64,000 nt of DNA from positions 340,187 to 404,186 of the forward strand of contig JAGQDJ010000041.1 in NCBI GenBank assembly GCA_022885665.1, written 5' to 3'. This DNA comes from Triops longicaudatus. Taxonomy: Eukaryota > Arthropoda > Branchiopoda > Notostraca > Triopsidae. The translations under genes were made by a program, and so were the position numbers. The notes under the pieces were generated by a model. It did not search any database, was not told where the DNA came from, and saw only the letters and a list, made by a program, of their open reading frames with translations. This document shows, one piece after another, positions 41,101-51,600 of this stretch (within the stretch, counting starts at the first letter, position 1; each line of letters opens with the position of its first letter).

Positions 41101-42861
41101 TTGCCTCTTGTGAAATAATAAATGAACTCCTTGAGTGGTCGAATGTTAAAGGTTAAGACAAAGAACTTGGGACGTCCACTGACCTTTGACAACCATTTCA
41201 CTAACTAAGCGTTGATTTCGCGTGATTTACGTAAGCCACTTGTCTTTCATATCGCCCCCTATTCGGGCTTGTTGTCGTTTGGTCAAACAGCTCAACTCCG
41301 GTTATCAGAAGCCCGTCAACGTCGTTCTCTTGGACCGCATGACTTCCACGTCATCTGCTGATGATCCCACCAATTTGACCAAAAAACTCATCGATTCGAA
41401 CAGCAGCCAAGACTCTTCACTCGAACCTACTCACATAACTCCCTCCCAACCCACTCCTCCTAGAACACGTCGAGGGTCTTGGCTCGTTCGAAGCACCAAA
41501 CAGCGCCATTCCAAATCGAAAGCTGCCAAGAATACTCCTCCTCAACGCGCTCGGTCTAACTCGGTACCAGCAGTTATGGAATTCGCCCAACTCGCTCTCT
41601 CTTGCAACAACCCCAACGTGCCTGACATCGTCATCTCCCCTTCAGCAGACACAGGTTCCAGAACCGAAATTTCGCAATTTTTCCCTTCCAATTTCCTGCA
41701 TCGGCGTCACCACAGCATCGACACTATTAATTTTCAAGCTTCTACCGAATCTTTGCTCAACAACGATGTGGTCGAAGGCTTCAGCTATACCATGGCCGAG
41801 AAAATCGTTGAAGATGTCGTGCGAGAGTGGCCATTGTCTACGTCCAATCCCAACTTATTAATTCCTGACACATTGGGGAATCCATTTTTCTCCACCAAAG
41901 CTCGGCTGTCGGTGACGAGGAAAGGGATTTTAAAGAACAAGAGCAATGATTCACTTTACCGCAGTCATAGTGGGTCGCTGGATTTTTCTGTCGAAGAAGT
42001 CGACGAAAGAGCAGAAAGTCCAAGCGGCCTCCATACACTTGACGTGAAAGTATCGACGGCACAACGGAGCACTTCCATGCCGAGTCTCCAAAACTTGGAT
42101 TCTGACAATCCCCTTTCATTAGCAACCAGTTCTTCTAGCGTAAGACGACCACTATTGCAACCTCCTTTCTTCCAGCGACTTCTGGCCTATCGCCGCTTCC
42201 AACACTATTCTTCTCCTTGAAAATTAACACCAATTCGATTTCGACTCCCAAGTTTGGGTGTGCCTGGTCTTGCATGGCTTTTCTTGTCGGGTTTTCCTGT
42301 TCGTGTCTTTTGTGTACTGAGATAAAAAAATCTCCTTTTTATTAGGTGGCTACCGGAAAGCTAGTGAACTTGAAGTCAGACGGACCTCGACCTGTGGTGA
42401 CGGGAAACTGGGGCTGTGGTAAGCGAAGTGGCGATCCTCAGTTAAAAGCCATGATTCAATGGCTCGCTGCATCGCAATGTGACGCACCGTGCCTGGTGTA
42501 CTATACGTTTGAGCACCCGCAAATGGTTAAAGTAATGCAATCATTACTGCTCTTTATGTTGATTACTAAATGAATGCAATATTTTTAGTTTGATATTGTT
42601 TGCCGACTAATCTTGGATCGAAAATGGACGGTGGGAGATTTAGCGCAAGCTGTACTGCGCCATTGTCAAGCTCATTTGCATAGCACAAGCTTACTGGGTT
42701 TGGTTGATTTGATTGCCTGTGATTCAAGTGCCGAAGTGGGATTATTTCCTTCCAGTCAAGCTCATAAAGGTGCCAAAGAACGGAGTGCCGATCAGAAATG
42801 TTTATTTGACGAACTTATGGGAACAGAAAGAGCTTCTCAGTTTATGGAGACTGAATTATAA
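29181..42861 (+). CDS. PARG-derived A-kinase-anchoring protein (SPHKAP/AKAP11-like), catalytic residues lost
   Basis: Twelve exons (29181-29311, 32593-32789, 33393-33537, 35370-35478, 36647-36823, 36976-37104, 37507-38126, 38328-38524, 38828-39771, 41291-42139, 42346-42531, 42589-42861) keep phase throughout and give 1318 residues. Residues 1-338 follow the poly(ADP-ribose) glycohydrolase (PARG) fold: LPC start, AFFCTFPRR (127-135), GRIEDAEEG, an IGG loop and ELNKAFTGF. Residues 1167-1318 supply the fold's end: VTGNWGCG, GDPQLKAMIQWLAAS and DRKWTVGD. Between them lie about 830 Ser/Arg-rich residues with amphipathic helices, one (about 1047-1063) matching the RII-binding pattern of AKAPs. The canonical GGG and QEE catalytic motifs read GGQ and QEC, so hydrolase activity is unlikely. 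The end also resembles vertebrate SPHKAP/AKAP11 C-termini as I recall them. Likely role: anchoring PKA, possibly binding a ligand or partner through a dead PARG fold. The ATG at 29181 has an in-frame stop just upstream. Confidence 0.75.
32931..33281 (+). other. Unexplained 116-residue open frame in intron 2 of the PARG-like gene
   Basis: An uninterrupted frame on the same strand as the host gene, more GC-rich than the flanking intron. It contains LLLPC followed later by VNLRWSTMELFKKFF. Both resemble the start of PARG catalytic regions (an LPC motif, then an RW helix), and so does coding exon 1 of this gene. I find no donor that would join it in frame to the next exon at 33393, and no clear acceptor joins it to exon 2. 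It could be a decayed duplicate of the N-terminal cassette, an alternative terminal exon, or a small nested gene. No function assigned. Confidence 0.3.
35924..35960. repeat. Perfect 17-bp inverted repeat with 3-nt spacer
   Basis: CAGTGCTATTGAATAAC (35924-35940), GAT, then the exact reverse complement (35944-35960), inside intron 4 of the PARG-like gene. In the pre-mRNA it would form a long, tight hairpin. Confidence 0.85.
40646..40683. repeat. 14-bp tandem repeat, 2.7 copies
   Basis: The unit CCTGTGAATACACG occurs twice exactly, followed by a partial third copy, in intron 9 of the PARG-like gene. Confidence 0.85.
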
Positions 42862-45619
42862 AAGAAAATATTTGTTGGGAAAAGCATGAGAATCCTTTGA
42901 ATTTTTTGCTGCCGTTGGATACACATGTATTCCAGAATAACGTCTATGCCTTGAACAAAATTTCAATTCCTAAAATTATAACTAAACACTTTTCGTACAC
43001 TTTCAACCAGATAGGCCTACTTGATTGTTTATTCGGAGATCATTTAGTGAGAACTATACTAAGAAGAAATGGTTCAGCCATCTTATTTATTTGAAATGGA
43101 GCTTACTGTTTCATTTTCAGAGCCGTCTCTTCTAAATACACCACCTAGGAGAATTTTCTTCGGACCACAGTATTTTTTGGAAAATTAGCTGGCAAGAGTT
43201 GAGGAGAGACAGGACAGTTGACACACACTGGACAAGCCGTATGAAATTATAACTAATGAACTACAAATGTATTGGACCTGTAAAAATCATACACTTTGTC
43301 AATACGACTAAGTTCAAATGGGAAAAGTTTGGTGGCAAAAGCCTGAAGCAAACATGAGAAAATAAATAAAAACTAAATTTGTGGCTCATTTTGTAAGAAA
43401 CGGGTCTTAGGCTATTTCGTTGTCACATTTACGGTAAGCATCCGAAAATTGTGACTAGATGGTTCCTGTGGACAACATAAACCACGGAGTGACACTCTGA
43501 AAGCTCAGTCACAAGAATTTTTAAGTAAACTTGGTTGGAACCTAATCGACGATTAATGAAGGTAAATCATCCTTGAGAGGCTTACTTAGACCTCTGCGAC
43601 TTAGAGTGTTGCCATTTATCTGCTCAGCACTGTACTTGAATTGTACAGGACATACAACTGCATTACAATAAAACCTCAGTAGCTAGTTCCTTTCAGTTAT
43701 ACGTGGGTATTCGCACAGTTTATATAAAATGAGCCAAATGTTTGGGTACTTCAATTATAGGGGGAAAATACTTTGAGGATATCTTTTTGTAGCGAAAATA
43801 ACTTCTAGTGAACGAAAATTAAATATCCAGTGTACTCTTTGTGTGCTTTCTTGCAGATTACATAAAATTTCGGTATGCCTCACTTGATTTTGGTGTACGG
43901 ACAACATTCCATTAGTTTTCCATTCTTAATACAGTCACTAACTAACTAAACCCCTGCACCCATTCCTGTCCGATTCATAGCTACATTTTTCAGGATGTCA
44001 CCGTGTTGTAGTGTTCCCCTTGTTACTAGTGGCCTTTTCCATGTGTGCCAAGCCTAAGCCAGCAGCTTCTGGGGATACCCGGTACCCATAAAATTCGAGA
44101 AAAAAATACGAGCAAGACCCTATCGACGCCCTTGCCTTGATGCCGCCCCTTCGCCTGATCTACTGATTGAAGCTGTCGTCATTTGTGAACTTTTGTTGCT
44201 ATACTTCACGTGGCAAGAAACTGTAACGTTAAAAAAACGCAATTATTTTCCAGTTGTTGGTAAGCAGAGCGCAGTCAAGGGTTTGGGGTGTGCGCCTCGG
44301 ATCGCGAGGGCGAGTTTCAAAGGTTTCTTATCTACAAGTACTTTCCATTTCACTTGGATCTTTAGCAATATTGATTCTTTTTTTTCGTACAGAAATGTTT
44401 ACAACGAAACTTATCGAATGCAGCAGTTTCTGCTAATTATTACAAAAATTCAAAGTTTTTCCAGCATTGGGTTGAATATTGCCCATGAATGTGCCTGGAT
44501 GTTTGTTTACGTTGTTGCTGTGAGTCAGAGAATGGGTGAAGAGGAATTGAGTTAACATTGACGAATTGTTGTTTTGAAGATTTTTATGGATGGAGCATTA
44601 TTGGGTTTGTTTAATAAACAACAAATACTCACAAATTTTAAATATCAAGCAATTTATTTTTGTCCTTTTAATCCATGCAATTTTTAGGGGTGGCGGTATT
44701 TCGTGTGAATTTTTTTAATCGAAATTTTTTACCTCTTACGCATTAGTCACACATAACAAAACGATTGAATTCATATCCAAGTAAGTTAACGATCATGACA
44801 AAGCGATGATAAAGCGAATAATAATTTATGTAGATCTATATTCGATTTCATTGAGCGACAAATATTTCGGAACAAGTACCCATCTAACAAAAGGCCTTGT
44901 GTCCAGTAGCTTCATAATTGACATTAGAATTTGGGTACAAGCGAGGAGCCTGAGAGCATCTCGCTCGAACCACCGCGTAAGTCGGCAAGGAGCCCGTATG
45001 GAGAGGAAGGTTAGAACGGACATTTACCACTAGATGGCAGGACATCCCTCTTTCACCAACTGATTCCTTTTTCCTCGCTTGCTTGCAGCTGTGAAACTCA
45101 GCAATGGCGACTGATTAAGTTGACACTGCGTTTTGCTGGTTCTCATGTTCTCAAGTGCTGGACGTGGAACTACTTTTGGTGCATCTGTATTTTTTTTCAA
45201 CATGTGGCTTTCGCGTGTCTTTTTAGTTGTTCCATTATCGCGACACTTCCCAACCCCCAGAAATTCGTCATTGCAAGTTTAGGTAGTGAGTGGGGAGGGG
45301 TTGTTGGTCATATGCTTCCTTGTTTTCTGCCTCTTTGCCTTGGTTTGAACTTTATTACGACCAATTGTCATTCGTTTCATAATTAGTGGGCAGTGTTCGG
45401 TACACTTCTTGAAAAAGAAGCCTCTGTGTGATGTTAAAATCCTTTAAAAAAGGTGGTGTGTTGTTATAAACCCAATCTAAAACAAGAGTCAGAATTTCTG
45501 TGAGTGTACTGTGAGTATATTGAAACCCTTCACGGAGCACACGGTTTGCTTCGAAGTTCATCTGTTTGGCCAACTTACTACTCGCTGAAGTCACTCCTCA
45601 AAGGATTTGATGACCAAAA
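42862..45619. other. 3' UTR and intergenic DNA before misshapen
   Basis: The first 500 bp or so is probably 3' UTR of the PARG-like gene. The remainder, upstream of the kinase start codon at 45620, should hold the kinase promoter and 5' UTR. An acceptor-like TTGCTTGCAG ends at 45089 and might bound a 5' UTR exon, but nothing confirms it. Short open frames here have no recognisable content. Confidence 0.45.
43361..43370 (+). terminator. Candidate poly(A) signal for the PARG-like gene
   Basis: Two overlapping AATAAA hexamers about 500 nt downstream of the stop codon. They are the first strong signals I noticed after it. Confidence 0.4.
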
Positions 45620-48600
45620 ATGGCTCATGGATCGCCCAATGTGAACTGTTCCTTAGATGATATTGACCTTGCCGCTTTGAAAGTAACAATTATCTTTCAT
45701 AAACTCGGTACTAATCGCTTCCTTTTAATAGGACCCCGCTGGCATTTTTGAATTAATTGAAGTAGTGGGCAATGGCACTTATGGACAAGTCTACAAGGTA
45801 ACGAGAATACGTCCTTGCTCTCTTCCTTTTTACCAGATCTTCACGATAGTTCAGACCGTTATGTTAATTTATGACAGTACTCACCGAGACCACCACAACG
45901 TAAGTTAGCCAGCCAACAACGCGCTTTGTTGTCAATCTTTCTGGAAAATTTGGTTCATTCATGTCAGACACGCGTGGAGACAGGTCAGATCATCAGCTAA
46001 TATATAATGGCAAAAGGCAAACAACTTTAAAGCTCAGACAAAGACAACGGGGAGACAACGAAAACCCTTTAAGGAATGCAGCAACTCCTGTCGTTGACGA
46101 GCACCAACGATAACGATCAACGTGAAAAAGCGAAAAAGTAAACCAGACAGATGTTGGAAACTGCCGTTCTTGTTCACCCTAAGTGACTATCAGCTGCAAA
46201 GATGGGATCGCGGATAAGCTCGAAGAAAATGTTTACTTTCTGTCTTGGCTAGCCTCCCTTTGCCAGACTTGCTTTCGCGCCCCGGTTCCCCAATTGAAGG
46301 AACGAAAATTACCTTCTTGTCTCCTTGTCCTGAAGTGTGTTTCCACACGGTATCGATACCTGCATACATTCCTAATGGAATCGTTCGCTTTCTCGTTCTT
46401 GGGTATAGAAAAAGCGGGAAGGAAAATCGGTGATTGGAGAATAGTCCATTACTCATTCTTCTCAACCGAAGGATCGTCTTCATCCGATAGCAGCATCCAT
46501 ATGTAGATTTTTCCTCAGTTATGTAGAAAACTCGCAAGAACGCAATCTTGCTCTTCCGCAACCGTAACCTACTCGGTGGGGGTTGAGGGGGACATGGTCT
46601 GTTTTTTGAAAGGTCTCAGTGTGGCATTACTTAAAAAAAAGAACGTCTAGTAGCTTTTGGCCCAGTCTGTACAAATGTTGATGAATGCCATGCCTTGTTA
46701 TCAGGGGAAATGTTCCTGTATAGGTCACACACGCATAACAGATACAACTGCCCATATTTTTATACCCCATATATAACCCTCCCGCTTCCCACTATGAAAC
46801 ACAATTTTGTATAATATCACTTGTGTTTGTGGTCGAGGGATTGCGCGTGGTCGTTTGGTGGAGCTTTGCCCTTATAAGGCCATATCGATGTTTGACGAGT
46901 TTTATCGGAGGGGTGCAAAAGTGTGTACAGAAAGACAACGATATGCAAATGGACATACCAGGGACGGTTTTGACACCTGGGATATCACTTGGGGTATTTT
47001 GGCATGCGTAAGAGGTGTCGTTCCAAGAACAGCTATGATGAATAGCATTCCATTCCGTTAGATTTCCCTCGACATGCGAACGGAAGTTGATCGGCTATGA
47101 CGTCATTACATGACGAGCAGATATGATTTGTTTCCTAGCTTTAAAGACAGCTTTTATTGGGTGGGTTGGAAGAATGCCGCAGAAAAAATTGAGCTTTCTG
47201 ATAAAAAGAAATGCTTGAGAGTTGTTAAGGAGATAGTAAACGTTGGGTTTTTGAAGTCTTTTACCCCTCCCCCCTAGCGTGCTCAGCCTCTTCACTATGT
47301 TCTCGATGCTCGGTTTACACGCTAAATATAGACAAGAATGAGCCGTGGTGTGGCGTGCCTAGCAAAAAGAATTGACACACGCCGCGTTACTGTATTACGA
47401 GCAGAGAGATGCCATCGTGGGAGGGCAAAGGCGAGAAAGCATTGACGGAGTTCTGCGTTATTGGGCTAAGCGCAGGAAAAGGAAAGTCACGTGGTAGCAA
47501 ACAGATAATTTTCGTTCTAAACGCGGAAAATGGATTTACATTTAAGGTCAGCGAGGACTTCATTTATATCGATTATTTGTTTGAATTGGCCATGTGATAA
47601 GTTTGTCTTTTTCGGAAATTGGGTAATGCGTAGAGGCTAGAAAAGAGTCGTTGGTTGATATAGTTGGAATTTACCAACTCCGTGCAATAATGACAGCTGA
47701 ATGGCATTAACCTTGTTTACGCTTGCCGACATTAGTTTAAACTAGTAACAGAAGAAATTGTATGTACAATACAAACTTGGGAAAAATTATAATGTGAAAA
47801 AAAATCAATTAAAGTTCAGTGTAGTTTTCTCAACTCAGATAACTTCTTAGCTGTGAAAGATAAAGAAAGTAATAAAAGCCAGGCCAAGCTATTGGTTTTC
47901 TTGTTTCTACGCAACAAACACAAGTAGGCAATTGCGTCCAATTTTTAACGAGGTGTGCGTTGCTTTAAGCCATTCGTTTGTACCTTATTGAATATAATTT
48001 GTGTACTTCATTAATGCTGGTTATTAACTTTGATGTTTTTAAAACATATCACTTTTAGTTTTATTTGTTGGTGGTTTTAAAGAAATACACTGGGAATAGA
48101 TGAAGGCTTATGTTAAGTGGGCAACTTCTCGAAAAATCGGGCTGTAACTCACCTCTGTATCCCGGGGGTTATAGGGGTTTACCCCCCCAAAAAAAATCCT
48201 GGAGACGGCCTGATGTACCTTAATTCAACTTAACCACCTCAAACAGTTCAGCTACATATTGGGGAAACACTTTAAAAGCATATTGGGGAAAAGTTTGAAT
48301 TACTACATTCCACGCGTTAAATAAGTCCATTTAATTCAAACGAAGGTCAATCAAGCTCCTAAGGGAGTGAGTCGAACTTTTTTAGATTTGGTTGTCTTTC
48401 GCTAAGTATCTTTTTCCGCGATAAAATATTGGACTCATGATTGTCTATATCCGAAGTGTTTGTTTCCTAACATGATATTTTATATACCTCGTTTGAATGG
48501 TATTCCAATCTTGCGGAAGCCACGGGCTTCGCGAACGTCATCGCCTTGGATAATCAATCCGCAGATATCGTGATTGCATTGGTATATGCGGAAGTAGTGC

Positions 48601-51600
48601 TTTCAAGTGGTTTCCTCATTGTCTTGTCTATTACTGTCTAACACTGTCGTGGCCAACCTAATGGTCGGAATAGTTTTGCAATGATTTCCGGTTCGGTACT
48701 TTCCTCGGTGACGTAGTAATAGTTTTGACATTATATTCCCGTAATTTCTCGAGTCATAATTAGCGTAGAGACGAGGATAGCCAAGTAGCAGTGTTAAAAT
48801 CAAGATAACATGTCGAAAAGTGTGCAGCCCACAGTTGGGAATGACTCGGAATGAGGGTAGTGCTGAAAGGCTGAGTGAAATTTTTCACCTTTCTTCTCCT
48901 GGCGTGTGTGTGAACGAGTCCAGGTGTGTGTGCGGGACACATAATTAGAACACAATGGATAAGCGGAAGTTAATTCGACTTCCTTGATTTCAAGAGGATG
49001 ATGACCCACTCTACGTTCTAATTGACCGAAATGAGGGGACGAATTAGGCTTCGTCTCTTTTATGAACCCAGCTTCTAGGGACGTTCTGAACGTCCGCAAA
49101 AAAAGGCGAAAAACATTGTGTGGTCGATTCTTGAGTAACTGTTGTAGATTTTTTGTTTCGTTAGCCTGACTGTGTGTGGAATCGCATTTCGTTCCTGACG
49201 TGAAATGTGACATTCTCTTTTAAAAGTAAATAACAGAATGAAAAGGAAAAAAAAAATAGATTCTTTGCTACCTTCGCGTTGAACGCTTCGCGCGTTTAAG
49301 CCGAAGAACGACATGGCAATACATATGCTAGACGACAGCTTTTTTAACAGCAAGTTTTGTTGTAGTGTCACGTGTGTTCTAATGTAGGCGAGTTACTATT
49401 TTCTTTTTGTCTTTTGGATGTTAATTTTTTGTGATCCGTTCCATGTATGCAGGGCCGTCACACCAAAACGGGGCAATTGGCCGCCATCAAGGTTATGGAT
49501 GTTACAGAGGTAAGGAATCAAGCCTTTCTCGTCGCGGAAGGGGGTGTGGCCCATTTCAGCGGAATTCATGGCAGTGGAGCTTCATTTCAGTGTGGGGAAT
49601 TCACTTTTTGCCGCGGCTTTGCACTTCACCGATCACCGTCGGTACTCTAGTGCTCCGGCGTACATGAAAGAAATGAACGGCCGCTGAAATGGATTCAAAC
49701 AAAATGGGTTCGCTCTCACAGCGAACGTCGTTCAGATGAAGTACCCTTAAAAAAGGGTACAGAGTGGGCTCTAGGAGAAATATAATGTATTTTCTTTTTA
49801 GGATGAAGAGGAAGAAATCAAGCTTGAGATTAATGTGTTGAAGAAGTTTTCCCATCACCGGAACATTGCCACTTACTTTGGCGCCTTCATCAAGAAAAGT
49901 CCGCCCGGCAAAGATGACCAGTTATGGGTAAGACTCACGCTTTTTATTCTAAATTTTTCCAGGTGTCGTGAGAATACCTTTATACCATAATGCATTTTTT
50001 GTTTGACAGTTGGTTATGGAATATTGCGGTGCAGGCTCCGTGACGGATTTGGTGAAATGTAAGTCCCAAAACATTTCCTAGAGTGCTTTCATTCGGGAAA
50101 TTGACTACATATATTTATTTTTCATATGGGCCTTCCATGTGTTATGTTTTCGGGGGGGAAGAGGAGAAAAGGGTGAGAGGGGCGGATGAACAGCCAGAAG
50201 GCCAGATAGACAAGGTTTGGGGACCACTCGAGAATTAAGGAAAAAGAAGGGAGATGGTTGGAAGGGATTATGCAAAGTGAGCAAGTGGAGCATTTCCGGC
50301 TACTGCTCGGTTTTTGTGGCTTGTAGTCTGTAGGCAGAGGCAAACAGTGGCTTCTTGCTGGGTTTTTGAAGAGCTCTGTTTCTCGAGCGTCGATTTCTCA
50401 ATTGCAGAGGCCTCTGTTTGACCTTGTGCAAGCTTGACAACGGAAATCCTTGATTAAAAACACGAGGAACCAAGGCTGGTGTTAAAAGGGGAAAAGAGGG
50501 AGAGAGCGAGAAAAAGACAGCACGACTGCAAAGGAGAACGAATGAAAAGAGAGCCCGCAGTTACAGCTCCATTTACATCCACTACTGTGTTGCATGCATG
50601 TCCGAGAGCTTGGACGTGAAATGGGAGTCGACCATGTGGAATAAGTACGAGGAAAACAACGTGTACCTTGTATGAAACTTCTTTTGTTTGCAACGAGGAA
50701 ACTACATTCACCTTTTCGGCTAATGTAACGTTCGCAATTCAAGAAAGCGTGGAAAAAAAACGTTGAGCTAATTTTACAAAGGTGGAATCCTGACTTGGAT
50801 TTCTGATTTACGGTAGCTATGCGAGTCAACGACTTTTACGCATCTCTTAATGTTTTGCTAGAGCCGTTTGAGAATTCTCCGTAATGGGTACATGTTTTTT
50901 TTTTCAGCTTGTGAAGTTGATACTGTAACGTTCAATGTAGTATTAAATGAGTAAATTTTTGCTTCTGTATAAAAAGAAAGAAAAATATAAAAAAATTGCC
51001 ACAACTGGGTAATCGCAGTACAAGTCTGGTGGCGTAAAATGCATCCCCTCTGGAGGATAAACAATGAAGATCCTTTCATGAAATAAAACACTTGTTCTCT
51101 CAGAGTTTGTGTCGTTGCCTCGAGAACTTAGATTTTCTGCTTTTCAGTTTTGAACACCGAAGTTCTTGGTAAACATGATCACGATAAAGCGAGTTCTTCG
51201 CAATAGACTTGACAACTCTTTCCTTTATACACGTGGTAATATTTTTAAAATTCGTGACGTAGCCTGTTGATTCAAAACTTTGAGCAAACGAACGTCGGTG
51301 CAGCAGGTCAAGTAATTAGAATAATGCTCACCACCAGTTCAGAAATGTCAACAAAGTGAGGTAGAGTGCGCTAACATGTGACATCAGATCTCAGGGTTGC
51401 GATAGCACCAAAATATTTTTTTTAACTAGCTAGCTAGAAGGCGTCGACCTTTTTTTTTCCTTCGCTAAGTGCACATAATGTTTTATTGGTATTTACAATT
51501 CGCTTCTGTGCATTAGGAATTGCTTATAAATACTCCATGTTTTTAGACTACCAAATACACTTTTAAAAGTATTTCCTTCAGCGTAGGTTATTTTGTGATA

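Noticed and set aside
42140..42220. Continuation of the exon 10 frame of the PARG-like gene to a stop at 42220
   Set aside because: A strong donor (AGC|GTAAGA at 42139/42140) and the in-phase PARG exon at 42346 explain the sequence better; the read-through would remove the conserved C-terminus. It could still be a minor isoform.
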